A stretch of 64,000 bases of DNA from positions 1 to 64,000 of the forward strand of contig VZSF01008199.1 of assembly GCA_013398295.1 (NCBI GenBank), written 5' to 3'. The notes beneath the pieces were generated by a model. That model was not told where the DNA came from. It saw nothing but the letters and a program-made list of their open reading frames with translations, and made no database searches. Source of the DNA: Chionis minor (taxonomy: Eukaryota > Chordata > Aves > Charadriiformes > Chionididae). Each line of letters begins with the position of its first letter. Position 1 is the first letter of the stretch. Made by a program: the position numbers and the translations under genes. Positions 22,194-35,744 of this stretch are shown here, piece after piece.

Positions 22194-25100
22194 ATATCCT
22201 TTATTTCTGACTTAAGAGCTCTTTTTATGTTCTTCCCTTTCTTTATCACAGGGTTTAAATCTGAATTTTCCCCCAAATCACAAATTCTGCAGCCAGCGCA
22301 CATCCCTCGATTGGATCATACTTGTTCTGAAAAGCAGTACCCGCAGCCAGCCACTCAGGACTCCCAGCCAGTCAGTCTTCATCACTTCTTCTGCACTATC
22401 TGTTTCATTAATAAAAACTGACATTTCACATTTCAGCTGTAACATACCTAACCAGCTATTTATTATACATACAGAATAGCAAATGTAGCATTCTCTGACT
22501 CCTGCTCTACAGTGTGGGCTTTCCTGACAATAAGACATTTTGTTATTCTTTCCAAACATGAATGCGCTGAACCTTTTTTCACATCCTCTCAAGCATGCTA
22601 ATAGCAAGTGGGCTTTATTAGTACGCAGAATTGATTTCTCAGGAAACATCAACAGATGACACCATCAGTAATGCATGATCAATGCTTTACCTTTTGCCCT
22701 TTATTTGATAAAGTACTATATAGCTGAACAAAAAGAGTAGTTCCTAAAAAAAAAAATAGCAATAATACATGTAACAATACAGTAGCAATTTTCTGTTCCA
22801 GGGCACGTTTGGTAGTTCTGATGTTCTCCATTCCCAAATCTACATTTCTTTGATTACCAGGTTTTTGGGAACACATGCTCAGATCCAGCAAAAAAATGCA
22901 ACTATATGCCCAAACTTCTGTTGTAGTAGTAAAATGTGCACCGATTAAAAAGTCTAAAAACTCTGTATCAAAACTGCAAAAACTGACCTCACAGGCAGTG
23001 AAATTTGGCTCATGCTCAAACTCAACACAAATCTAAGCCCATCTCGAGTCCTGCTCAACCTCCCAGTGGTGTGACTCAGTGGGTGCTCCCTGGACCCTGA
23101 CTGGGACTACATGAGGATGAACGGGATGGTGATGGTGGTCTGTGACATTTCCTTGAACCTTACAGTTCCTCCACCAGTACTAAGAGCAGCAGAAGTGCTG
23201 GAAGTACTTCACAGGGACCTGGGCTAACGTGGCCACTTCCTTGAAGGCCGGCTGCTAACAAGGGAAAGCAGAGAGCAAAGCTCTTAACAGGCCCAAATAT
23301 TACAGCCATAGAAGTGGGTGGGGGGAAAGGAGGAATTATGGCAAGTCATGCTCCTGTCTCCAGCCAAATACAGATTTTTTGGCACAGGGGTCTATGTGGC
23401 CTTACAATGGAAGGTTTGTCTATATGTGTATTTTTTCTGACTGACAGAGTTACTGCACAGTAAAACCTTAAGTTTGGCTTAGTTTCAACACAAGCTGAAG
23501 ACTTTGGCATTGTTTCCAGGTCCACCCAAACCAATAAATGAACTCAGGTTCACTTGGCATTTGGCTGAGAGTTTTGTGGGGGTTTTGGTTTGGGTTTTTT
23601 TGGTGGGTTTGGTTGTTTGGTTTTTTTTTGGGAGGGGGGAACAGTGTTTGTTTTTTTCTTTCTTCGTTTTTAAACATACTCACTGTACTACCCCAGGTGT
23701 CAGAGTCATTAATTACAATTGGCATAATCACTTCAAGTCACTCTACAAACCTGAGCTGCCAAAGCAAACCATTTCTGAACAACCCTCTTGTTTTGCAGCA
23801 GCTAGCAGTAGGCATTTGCAAAATCCCACAGTCCCTAAAGCCCATAATATTGTAAAAAATCTAAAAATGGTAGCAAAACTGCACTGAGAGAAAAAGCAGT
23901 TTTCAAAAAGGGATGCGTGACCCCAAGTAGATTCAATGTCATTTAAAGAAAGAAAAGAAAATAAATCTACACTTCTATTCTTCAAATGTAATAAAAGGAA
24001 CCAGGATTGCTACAAGACTTGCACTTAACCTCCAGGGTTCAGTACACGGGGCTCTGCAGCACTCCAGAGGCACACAAGTATCCCCGGATAGCCACCCAGC
24101 ATGCCCGTGCTCCCCTGCAGGAGAACAGAAGTTCAGAGACTGGCACATTTACTTGCTTTCCTGCCTGTCAAATTGTTGTGAGCCTCTTTCTGCTGCCTTT
24201 CAAGTGCCATCATCTGAGTGTGTTGAATCAATTTCAACCAGTAAACTGCATTATGTGTTTGGACCCAGCCACACTCAGGTTTTGTTTTCTCCATTCTTCT
24301 AAATGCAGACACTGTATTTAAGCAATAAGCTACACCAGGCAGTGGTGAATGAGTGATTACTGTACTCCTCAGGTGTCGTTATGCAGTATGAAGCTGGAGG
24401 CCAGAGTACTCTACCACCTGAGAAGTGCAGTAATCCTGTAGAGTGGGATATCTTCTTCTAAAGCAGAATTTATAACCATAAATACAAGAAGCAGGGAACT
24501 GTTGAGATGGGTATAATGTCACTGTCAGCCACTCAGAAATGCTATTCTTAAAAACTTTTCACAGTATAAAAGTAACTGCAAATGATTATGAGACCTGGGT
24601 TATTGTATGAAGTTTATCAGTGCAACTCAAACCACTTTATTAATATATAAACTAAAGCAATCACACAGTGTCCCATTGACAGACAGATTATCTAACCATC
24701 CTAAAACTGAACAAGACAGTCCAGAAGAGAGGCGGGGATGGGGGAAAAGACTCTCCATGCTTCTAGAATAAGTCACTGACTGCCAGGAATAGATATTTAG
24801 GTGCCTTTCCTTCTCTTCTACTCATCACATTCCTATAATAACAATGGATATGCAAAATCACCATCAGTTTTCAGCCAGGATCCAGTTTGGCTTGACATCA
24901 GAGATGACAGAGTGCATTCTGCTTTCAGAGGAACCCTGGCCTCTCAGCGTGCAGCTCAGGTCTATTGGCAGGCAGCTGCTTGCAACAGCTTTGATGGTCT
25001 TCTGCACCATATGAAGCAAATTAAACAAAACAGTTCTTCCCATTTTGCCTTTAAATTCTAAAGATGCTCCCTTGTGCAACTTATTTTATTAATGTCAAAT

Positions 25101-26919
25101 TAATAAATATTTAATTTGCAGTGTTGGCTAAGACTCACTAAACCGGGATGCCATGGTCTCAAGCACACTGTGTACACTGGAATATCTTTCATTATGCCAA
25201 GTACCTTCTGATCAGTAGAATTCAGAGAAAGAATAACTAACTTAAATCAATTGATTGTCTAAATCCTTGTATTTGTAGTTATTACTACCAACAGTCCAAT
25301 TCCAGCGCACGAACATTGTTTAGTTGTGTTGAAAGCAGAGCCTCAACCTGCGGGTGTCCTACGAACTCAGGAGACGCTTGTGAGAACAGGGCCTTTGGTC
25401 TACCTGATTTAGAGATGCGTCCAAATGATGCTGCTGTTTATTTTGGCAGCTCAGGGCAGAGTGAGCCTGTTTAATTTAACAGAGTCCTTTGACATTCCCA
25501 CTACACAGAGAGGGGAATTTACCCCAGTAAATACTTTCAAAGTTGAGCCACGCTTTATCATTTTAACATTGCGTCTTTCAACAGTCTCCTTGTCCTTAGT
25601 GGAAGACAAAGGTCCTGAATTTTTTCTCATGCTAAGCTACCACTGTTTCCCAGCTCAGCTGTAACTCTTGCCAATATGTATAGGTTGAACAGATGCTAAT
25701 TTCTCTAAGTCCAAATTAGTACAGACAGTAATACAAGCACCTTGTCCTCATTCCCCTTTCCCCCCAAGATTACTAATAAAGAGTCAATTGCTTGGCTACT
25801 GATTGTACCACGTGCTCTAATTACTTGTTTAAATGATGGCAAACACATTAAACAAGTATTAAACAGCATTTAAATCAGGGCTCTTTGAAGAGGGAAGGAC
25901 AAGCATTGGAGGCATTTATTAATCACTAAATTAGTCCTAAAATTAGCATGACTTTTGAGAATTTTCATTTTGCAAAAATGTCATTCTGGCTTAAAATAAA
26001 ACCTCAGAACAGTTTTTAGAGCATTGAGCTCTAAACAGGTCAGTTTACATCCCTTACAGCCCAGGGGATTTCTAAGGGGAAAGCTGATGTGAGAAGCATT
26101 GCCTATAATGAACCAACAAAAACACCGACCTCCCTGCCCCTTGGGCTTACACAAGAAGTACATGTATAAGTATCCAACGTAAAATGTTATACCTCCTTTT
26201 GCAAACACCACAGTGAAACATACAGGTGCCACACAGCATGACTCCATCAAACATACCAGTGTCACAGGATGAAAGCCTTGTCTCAAATAGCCAAGAAACC
26301 ACAGCTGGACAAGGTGCTCCTGCGTTTGCAAAACCTCACCAGCGTGGGTGGGTAGGCTCCCTCGCAGGAGCACCACCAGCAGCTCCTGACCCTTCTGCAG
26401 CAACTGCGCACTGGAGTTCCCAAAAGCCTGGGCCTGTTCTTTCTGCAAGACAGTTTCCCTCCACAGAGGAGATACAAGTAGCTCTTTCATCATGACCCAA
26501 TTCTCTACTAATAGAGAAGATAACTTACGAATCACTCCTGAGAACGTACTAGAAGGAATACCAGCAAACTAAAATACCTTCCATTTGCACAGTGCCCCAC
26601 AGATTCCTATCGTTACCGTCACTGCTGTGCCCTAAGACACAGCGAGAAAGTCTAGTTCCCATAAGCATGAGGTAAAGGTTGGTGCTAATGGGGTTTATGC
26701 CACCCATGTTGCCATGCGGAGTGCTGAGCTTAGCCCAAAGGATTTTAGCTTTAATTTAATGCTAAATCCAAATTAAAGAATGAACGATTCGTAACATCTT
26801 GAGATCCCTCACCTTTGCTTTAAATAATACATCCTTCAGGAGAATAGAACATATACAGTAATATACGCTTCTAATCTTGTTATCAATTCCCGACACAGCA
26901 AAGCACACGTACAAAAAGG
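22194..26919. other. Unique non-coding DNA with a G/T-rich tract
   Basis: The G/T tract at 23571-23670 is entered separately. An unusually long open frame on the minus strand (25981-26535, 184 codons) has no recognisable domain, initiation context or homologue that I know of, and was judged a chance frame. The stretch around 25080-25130 and 25790-25880 is rich in TTAAT/AATTA words. Confidence 0.4.
23571..23670 (+). repeat. G/T-rich low-complexity tract
   Basis: The tract consists of alternating runs of T and short runs of G, including GGGGGTTTTGGTTTGGG and GGTGGGTTTGG, ending in GGGAGGGGGG near 23630-23639. Four or more G-runs lie close together, so a G-quadruplex is possible. Two overlapping frames read through it only because T/G-rich sequence lacks TAA. 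Confidence 0.85.
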
Positions 26920-27310
26920 TGTGTTAGAAATGACACAGCACTCATGCTAATTACTGAACAGTCAGTCATTTGTCAATTAATGAGTTTTATTTTCTTGTGG
27001 GAAGGAAATTTCTAGAATACTGTGAAGCACGCACACTCCCTCCCATTGTTCTCGGCTGATAGAGGTAGATTTGGATGATTGCTTTTTTCCCGTTGCCTCT
27101 TAACATTGCAAATCAAACTGCAATCAGAATAATGAGGTGTCAGTGGCTGAAACCATAGCTGGTGCTACATATTGTCAAAGATTGTTCACACTAATCAACT
27201 AATAATGACATTGCTTCCTCCATCATGCTAAATAAAATTCCCCTGGTTGTGCAACACAATTACTACTAATAACCATAGAAACCTTAGTGTGTTTAAAGAG
27301 ACTGTTTCGG
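26920..27310. promoter_or_regulatory. Candidate conserved non-coding element
   Basis: This is a repeat-free stretch with many homeodomain-like cores: CATGCTAATTACTG near 26943, TCAATTAATGAG near 26973, and CTAATCAACTAATAATGAC near 27192. It also has ATTGTCAAAGATTGTTC near 27172, which carries SOX/TCF-like words, and CACAATTACTACTAATAACC near 27255. The density of such words without homopolymers suggests a conserved enhancer. This is a guess from texture alone. Confidence 0.25.
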
Positions 27311-28424
27311 AGATTATCTGGAGACTTATTTTAGAATGAACTGGGAAGACAGATCTACTAGATGGAGATTATTCTTTAGTAATTAAGCAGACATTGTTCC
27401 TGTGGGTCTACGGTATTTTCCAGTGCCATGAAGTATTTTTCTTCTAATGATGCACATGAATTAAAATGATGTTTTTATGCTGATGAAGAATATCTTAAAT
27501 ATTTAAACATTTTAATAAACGCATTACATTAATAGCCATTCTTTAGTCTCAGAAAGAAAACCATAGGAAATAGTACTTAATAAACAATCCCATTAAAAGA
27601 TTTACTATTAAAGGAGGGATGGTGTACACACATTTATTTCATGACAAAAGTACATTGACTCCTCAAGAGAGAGATACCTCCTGACTATTAATAAAGTTGT
27701 TTAAAAACTATGCTAGCACAAATGCTGAAAATACTTTGTGCTCTCTAAGTCAGAAACTAAGTCACTTTGAAGGCTTTAGAAATTACTTGCTTATTGAGCT
27801 AAATTTCACCCAGATGCAGCAACATTTTTATACTGAGATGACAAGTGAGAAGACATAATTGTTACAACACAAGTGTTGCATGACTTATTTTTGAAAGCAT
27901 TAATCAGAAGGAAAAAAAAAAAAAGAGCGCAAGATGTGAAAGAGCAAGTCGAAGTCTCAGGGTTAAAGGTACCCAAGATAAAAAACATAGGAAAGAAGGA
28001 AAATTCATCTCTTCATTACAGCCCCCCCAAAAATTCCAGTGATTTGACTGACAATTTTATTCCTGAGTTTAGAAATGCAGGATACCTAGGGGTACAATTT
28101 TATCACCTTGTCAAATATATTTGAACAATTGTTACCACCATATTTCTTTAAAAAGACTGACAACAACATCAACAACGAAGAAACTCACATGAACAGAGCA
28201 TATCTCAGTAGCACCCTGATTCATTACACTAAAACTGCATCATGCAAAAGGCAGATTTGAGAGATGGATGAAATACTTCAATAAAAATAAGAGTCATACC
28301 AAATGAAAGAGAAAAACACTGGCCCAGATACTTCAATCCAATGATCTTTGATGGGTTGCTTACAATATTGCAGAGCATCATCATTGTGCAAGTTGCCTTC
28401 AAAATTCACCCCTGAATGCAACTT

Positions 28425-28438
28425 CCCCCCCCCCCCCC
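28425..28438 (+). repeat. Homopolymer C14
   Basis: Fourteen consecutive C lie between ACTT and AAACAAC. Length is likely polymorphic or imprecise in the assembly. Confidence 0.95.
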
Positions 28439-30133
28439 AAACAACATGAACAAAATCTATATATTATATGCAACTAAATTTCCTGATATAGATGAGGGGG
28501 AAACTGAGATATTTCAGATTGCATTGCATAGTAACCTGGGCAGAAGTAGAAAAAAACCTCTTAAACACCTGATTAAGCTTATTAAAATTGTGCTTAACTT
28601 GAAGTACTTTAATGAATACGGTGTTTTGCTGAATCAGAGCTTTCACAAATGCAAACTTTTTAACAGCACCAACTGCAAGCCTCCAGACTTTTGCAGGCTT
28701 ATCTGAACTGAAACCGAACTGAAAGCTTTCCAAGTTTTGCCCATTACTATTTCCTAATGCTTTGTGAGTTGTGCCAGTGACTCCCGGGATCCAGATTTGG
28801 AATGCATTTTGAATATTTTAAATCACAAATTTCCCCTTAAAGAAAACAGATGTATGCACATATTCACTTGAGTTCTTTATAATTTGAAACAGTATCATTT
28901 TAAACCAATCTTATTAGATACAGATGAACAAGTTTGTTTTTATCCTGGCAAACTGCTGTTTCTATTATTCTTGTCCTTTGTTTCTAGAAATCTTCTTGCA
29001 TAGCATTTGTTTTCTTGAAGTGAGTAATTACTCTTACTCTACCATCTTGAGACAGACCCAGAAAACAGGCCCATTGCTGCATCTAAATGAACCTTTTAAA
29101 TATGAGGCACGCACTGTAAACAATAGACTCCTGAAGGCTGGCACTCATTTATGTGTTTTGTTTTAGATGTGACTGCAGGTATCCAATTCCATTATCCTCA
29201 ATATTTCATGGAGTTGCCTCCCTTTCTTTTCCTTACCCATGTTGCCTCCATTGTCAAACTCAAGATGAAAAAAGTCTTTATGAAATGCAGGATGGCTTGA
29301 GGTGCTTTGTGCAGCACCAAAACAGGCCATTTTAATGGCAATTTTTTTCCACATCTGGAAGATTGCTTGGAAGCACTTTCAGATGTTGTTTTATTCCAGT
29401 TGCATTATCAAGAATCAAGTAAAACATTGGATCAGAATCAATGATCACCACCAATGCACAGATGAATGCCTATAGCAAAGTAAGCCTTCAAATTATCAGC
29501 TTGCAGAGCAGTTCTTGCTCATTTTTTTTGGTGTCTGGCTGCAGCTAACACCTGTTTCCAGTTATGGCACTAACAAAGGCTCCTCCTTTGACTATTATTA
29601 ATGCACACGTTTGCAGTGCCACTGGGCTGTACTTCTGTGGAACGTCTGGCAAGGGAAGCCTGACAGGGTTGCCCCAGAAAGGGCAGTTTAAGTTGCATCT
29701 GCCTATTTATCCAGTCTGATACCTCTGACAGGTTCTATTGATGAGGCTGGTGAACTGAAAGCAGGAGAAGCACAAGCACTTATGTAGAAAACTGAAAACA
29801 GGATCATTCCACAAAAATAAAAATTTATCCTGGGAAAAATCACCCCCTAAAATGTTCATACAACTCCTTCATCATGGAATTAAGAGTTTGAGTACTCAAA
29901 CTATGTTGATTCCCAAGGATGTCAACAGTTTTTAAATGCTGAGAGACTTCTAAGAACCTGTGTCCCGGTACAGTCTTAGCATCACTTGTCACACATGTCT
30001 GTCTCTTGAAATCTAACCGCTTTGATCTGTTTTCCATCCTTTTATTAGCCACCTTCTCTAAAATGCCCTTCTTCAGTAGCTGGCATCTTAAGCATTGGGG
30101 AAACAACCAACTATTTTGAATTCCAAGAACTGC

Positions 30134-30166
30134 TTTTTTTTGGGGGGGTGGGGGGGGGGGGTGTGT
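30134..30166 (+). repeat. T8-G7-T-G12 tract
   Basis: Eight T are followed by seven G, one T, twelve G and a short GT repeat. The G-runs are long enough to pair as a G-quadruplex or to stall polymerase. The length is likely uncertain. Confidence 0.95.
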
Positions 30167-31573
30167 TTAAATTTCTCCCTATTATTGAGAACTAGCTACC
30201 TCTATCAGTGGTATTTTGTGAACATGGCTTTTCCTGCATAGACTATATTCCAACAAATATAGTCTCTGAAAGCAGAGGAGAAGATAAAGCTCTACACAGC
30301 ACCTAGGAAGCATGTGCTTCTTTCAGATGCACTGCAAGAAACCCGCCACTGACCCTTCACTGGAAGGGAACGTGGCTGGAGAGGAAATGGAGAGGAAGAG
30401 AAATTCTGGTCTCAGGTGACACGTTTACAACTGCACAGCTGCCCATGTCCTTCCCATCATGGCTACATGTGCCATGTGCTATTCTAACTTCCTCCCTATC
30501 AGTTACAAAAGCATTTGGTATAACCTGCTACATGCCTACGCAACACCAGACATCTCAGAGATACCTATTGGCATGAAGAGAGCTGAGAAGACAGAAAAAA
30601 ATCCATACCTATTTTCCCCCCCACAGCCCCCCCCGATCTTTTACCCTTTTTCTTAGATCAATTCAGTAAGTTGTCAGTGACATCAATAACGCAGCTTTAT
30701 CAACTATGTCGGCTCAATGACTCTTCCTTATTTTCTGGTTTCCAACATCATTCCAATGCTTGAAAAAACGAATCCTAATCAGGTATCACAACGACAGGAC
30801 ATTAATGGCAGCATACACAGGGTTAGAAAGTGGAGAACCAGGACCAAGTGGAGACCAACAGCATGCCCAAAAATTTAGAATAAAACAAGTGATCCAGGAG
30901 TTTTATTTTCATTCCTAAGAGAACATGTTATTTGGACAGCAGATGATAATGGTGAAGAAGGTGAGAATAAACACATCTCTGTGTACGTGGTTGAGTTTTG
31001 AGATCATGTTGATGAAAAGCACTGCACAGACAAGTATTTGTATAACAAAACCTGGCAGAAACTAAAAGACATTCAGAGCAAGGAGAGTGACTAATTCTGG
31101 GCAGTAGTAGGAGAGTTAACAATGCACAAACAAGGCAGCTGAGCGGAAGGAGATGCTATTTCCACACAAGGGAATAAAGAGGAGGAGAAGAATGGGGAGT
31201 GGAAATTGGGTGGCATTAAACAGAATCTGTGTAATTAAAAATGCTAATAGCCTCTTGGAGGCTGTTTCCAAAACAAGCTATTTCCTTTAGACAATCAAAA
31301 CATCAAGTTAACTATGTTCAAACCCTGATCTCTCCTTATTGCAGACAACCAATTAGAATGCTCCTGCCTTGGGGCAGGTGGTAGAGGAAAAAAAAACAGA
31401 GCTTCTTCCTCTCTGATTCTGGTATTGGAATCAATGGTGATGAATTTATACTTTAACATCCTATCAAACAAATATCTCCCCAGGCTATTCCTTATTCAGT
31501 TTGGCCCTGTGACAATTTTAAGAGGACACCCAGCTTTAATTCGCATAAATGAATCTATGTCACTATTATATAC

Positions 31574-31620
31574 TGGGACCTGATTCTGACCTCTTTTATA
31601 CCTATGTAAAATTGATGCCA
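31574..31620. repeat. Relic half of an old palindromic repeat
   Basis: The order GGGACCTGATTCTGACCTC, then TTATACCTATGTAAAATTGA follows one arm of an old amniote palindromic repeat. Its arms read like CTGATTCTGATCTCA-TTACACCAGTGTAAAT. The second arm is not evident. A related copy may be the one at 33830-33910. Confidence 0.45.
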
Positions 31621-33829
31621 TGTGTCATGGACTTAAGGTCAATATACACTTTTGCGCTTTTGCTGCTGAGTGAAGACCCTGTGCATCAGCTTTTTTTTTT
31701 TTTAATATCATCCCATTTTACGTAGATTTTTGCTTCTTTTCTCGTAATCCTGGAGAGATGTAAAAATGAATTTTAATTTAAAATAGTCTTGTAGATCCAT
31801 GAGTCTCTACCAAGAATATGACACTGGGTGCATGCACCAGCTGCAGCTCCCATTAAAATCACCAGGGTAGGATGGATGTTTCTATTAGATTAGACATCAA
31901 TGAAAATGCAACATTGACAGCACTGTAACCTCAAGGACCTGTTCTAAATCAGATGATGCAGTGAGAAGTTGGTAGTATCATCTCTGATTCATATTGCTTC
32001 ACCTGAATGGATGGCAATGACGTCTAGAAGTAGAGACTGGAACTAGAGGATTTTGAACTTTATTATTAAATCAAAGTACTTGATTTATTTCAGTGATACC
32101 TCAGGATTATTATATTCAGTGAAGTGCTATGCATGCTAGTAATAGAAAATTTCAAAATAATTTTTGGCTGCTACACAAATACTGAACAAAACTGCACTGC
32201 ATTTTCGAAAGATTCAGGTAAGCTAATACAAGCACATTATACCCAATGCAATAGAGATCGGTGTTTCAATGGAAATAGCAACTTTTCTATTTTTTCATCT
32301 AGGAAAAAAGTTTAGTTATTTTCACAATTTCATTTTCCCCCTCTCATTTGTATAAATAAGACCCTTGACTCATTCTGTCCAAGATTTTGGCCAACCTACC
32401 AACTATCACTATCTGAGTTCCTCGGGCAGCTGAACAATTGCATCCTCTCAGAGAAATTCGGTTGCCTTTTCTTTTCTCTTCCAGCTGTTTCCTTCTCAAA
32501 CAATTTCCAGACCTGACTGTATGTAGTTCTCAGAAGGCATCAAATTACAGCTTTCTGGTTTTTTCTCTCCCAACAAAATTCGCAATTGAGGAGTTGTGTT
32601 TACTCATGGATGTTTTTGCTCTGTTCTTTATGCTGCCTAGAAAAACAGAAACACACTATGTAGCCTGTAATACTTTATTGGGATAATTACATAGGATAAT
32701 CAGATGAGTTGCTTTACATATCTGTTGGCATAACATCAGCATGGATGATCTGGTTTAAATACAGTTGTCTCTAAAATGTGATTAAAGGAGGTGCCTGGTC
32801 TGAGGAAAATAACATAATACATTTAACTGTGAAAGAAAAACATGTATTTCCCTCAATGAACTTTAGAAAGTAATCATTCATTTCATCAAAGCAGAAAATC
32901 GTCTGACAAAAATAATGTCATTACAAGAACTCATGGGTCTTTGGGATAGAAATACCAGAATATAAGATGCCGTTTTAGTTAAATTCATGCAAACCTGCAG
33001 TCATTCATTACGAAATAAATAACGTTATCTAATTCCAGCCACTTTACCATTACCAAGAATATCTAAACATCCTCTTTCAGATTCTTCAGCACAAATATAA
33101 TTCAAACTGCCTGAGCTTTTGAACCACTAGAAAAGTTTTTATTGGGCAAACCTACCCTTGTCAAACTTGCTCTCCCTGTAGGTTTGTATACATTTTGATA
33201 AAAATTTCTGAGGGGAAAATAAAGGCTGGTGACTATTTTTGTAGAAAAAGGGAGAAACATTTTGCATAACTGACGTGAAATAGATTTCTTTCAAAATTAG
33301 TTTCATGGGAAAATGGCTTTTGTCCTGATTCAAAATTCAGAATGTTTGGAGACTTCAAGAGCCCTAGTGCAACCTAGGAAATGTGTGCTTTTTAAATTTT
33401 TTTTTAATTCAAGTTGTTTTTTCCTTAGACAGTTAGTAGTCACTATGGAGACCATGACAAATTTTAGGACCCACATTTGTGCATATGGAGCCAGTATACT
33501 AAGTACTATACAAACACAGGCCATGAGGTAATCTCTTGACACATATACTTTGCAGAATAATGAATCTGCAGCACTTGTTCAGACCTCTTATGGCAATACT
33601 TTATCTGGAAAATTTGCTTTCAAGAGCAAGTCTGTATGTGGACTTGGGCAGTGGTGGTATTACTCTGCGAGAGATAAACAGAAGCCTGCCCTAGCTCTGC
33701 AGCACACAAACCAAAAATAAAATAGGCAACAAGCTTACTATAATAGAGACATAATAAAATAATAATCTCACCAAATACAGGATAAAACTGCTAGTAAGAG
33801 AGCTTTTAATCTTTATTTGATCTTGTTGG
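31621..33829. other. Unique AT-rich non-coding DNA
   Basis: No exon, RNA or recognisable mobile element was seen. Short homopolymers only (T12 near 31691). Confidence 0.45.
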
Positions 33830-33910
33830 CTCTGATTCAAATTAGAAGTAATTTCATGGATGTCAATGGAGTTATTCGGGTATAAATCTGGTTTGAGAGC
33901 AGAATCTGGC
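33830..33910. repeat. Old palindromic repeat relic, centre and arm
   Basis: The centre ATGTCAATGGAGTTATTC at about 33860 is followed by GGTATAAATCTGG and GAGAGCAGAATCTGG. This matches the second half of the palindromic repeat whose first half appears at 31574-31620 (compare the reverse complement: CCAGATTCTGCTCTC). A weak left arm, CTCTGATTCAAATTAGAAGT, starts near 33830. It is strongly decayed. Confidence 0.5.
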
Positions 33911-35744
33911 TTACCATTCAAGCATATTTAATAGCGAGAGAGAAAATTGTCAATAGCTGTTCACAATGTTCTTTTAATTGAATTAATACTGTAATTCACC
34001 TTGCTGAAAATGAAGAGTCTCTTCATATTTTGATACTGAACTAAACCCCTGCTTACTACCAATACTTATCTATGTTATTACAGAGAAACAATTTGAAGTT
34101 GACTCTCACAGCTGTAAGAGTTCTCTTACAAATGTATGAATGTAGATCTAGTGCCTGATGCACTCCACTGTTTGAGCAATACAAACAGATGAAAATCTCC
34201 ACACACCGTGTAAATAAAAGCTAGTCACATAAACAGGAGCTGAAGGACTAAAGTGATTTATAACTTCTAGAATCAAAGCCTTTGCCATATTAGAGCTATA
34301 GTCCTGTGACAGAATGTGCCTATAACATTTCTAAGATTCAGCCAAAGTCCCTTCCATTTGCAACCTACTAAAAGATGTTTAAGAATCATCTTTCATATCC
34401 CTTTTTTGCCTCCTTTCACCTATATTCTGTAGTCCATTTTCAATTACGCCAATGCAAGCCCAAACTCACCTGGCAGAATCTATGGAATAAACTGAAATTT
34501 AGAAGAGGAACTAGGAACATTTTTATTTATCTGATTTTGAAGTCCCTCCTGTTCTGCTCCAAAGTTTAGGAAATGGGCCATGTACCACTTTTACGTCTTC
34601 CTTGTCCTCTGCAGAACTTTGAACACAGTTGAATCATCTTGACTGGTTTTACAGGAAAAGAGGCCCACAATACTTATTTTCAGAGACACTGATGCCATGG
34701 TACTAATATCAAGAATATATGCCAGGAAATTGTATTCTGTAGGATCTCAAGTAGTGCTCAGGAGTGTAGATGGCTGGTGGATTTTTAAAGAACATGCATC
34801 ACTTTGTTCAGGCCATAATCCTGGCATAAATAAGCTTTATGAGGACATCTCATTAAAGATCAGTCCCAGCTCTCAAAGATGGAATTCTGTTTCTCTTGTC
34901 TAGGGATGGCTTGCTTTGGCATCTTCTCCTCTGCTACACGTTTGTTAATACTCACATACTGTTGTTAAGACAAAGTGACTTCATTTATTCTACATGAGAA
35001 GAGCAGGAAGTACTGCAGGGATTTCAGAAATGGCGTTCACTGATTTCATTGGGCTGAAGCCCCAATTAAATCACATTGATGCCTTAGAGAAAAAGGAGGC
35101 TTGTTAAGAGGCAAAAGCAGCTTACTCTAGGGGAATAAAATTGTAGACCAATGAAGACACTGCAAATGGAAACTTCTAAAGGACTTACTTAGGTATTCCA
35201 AGTATATACTGTGGTCTGATTTGAGAAAGCTACAGAATGAACCTTGTATGGAAATCCTAACCCTATTGAAATCAACAGTTAAATTTGGTCAGTGTGAACA
35301 AAGCTGATCAAAGAGTCACCACAAATAGATAGCACCCCTGACTATCATATTCTGACATGGAATATGATCTAGCTTCCCTTTGATTCAATGGCAAAATAAA
35401 TGAACAGGATTAAAATCAAGGCAATAAAACAGAAGAAACACCCATATTTTTTTTAAAAATACAAATTCTCCTTAATGTTTTCATCATCATTGTGAATGAA
35501 AAAGCCTGCATTGCTTGGTGACAGCAGGAACCTTTTGAAGAAAAATTGTAACCGTTATTGGTTATGCAGCATTGCTTTTATATCTAAACACTGTGCTGCT
35601 TCTCCTTGGACAGCTCAGTCCTACAAATTCTTACTCATTCTTAGTTCAAGCAATTCCCCCCAAATCCAATTGCATGAAGAATTGCAAGAATTGATGAGAG
35701 CCTTTAGAAATGAATTAAAGTTTTGACAGAGAAGCTGTTGGTTT
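33911..35744. other. Unique AT-rich non-coding DNA
   Basis: No gene or RNA was recognised. Two words near 35040 and 35268 (TGATTTCATTGGGCTGAAG and TATTGAAATCAACAG) resemble centres of old palindromic repeats but lack arms. Confidence 0.4.

Larger units (their letters stand above)
27311..31573. other. Non-coding DNA with C- and G-runs
   Basis: No exon was recognised. A run of 14 C occurs at 28425-28438. A G-rich run at 30142-30161 comprises G7, T and G12. A C-rich run at about 30616-30634 is interrupted by ACAG. These are low-complexity features prone to length change and sequencing error. Confidence 0.5.

Noticed and set aside
25981..26535. Minus-strand open frame of 184 codons
   Set aside because: No known domain; other frames are open across the same DNA, which suggests composition and not coding. 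No promoter or poly(A) context.
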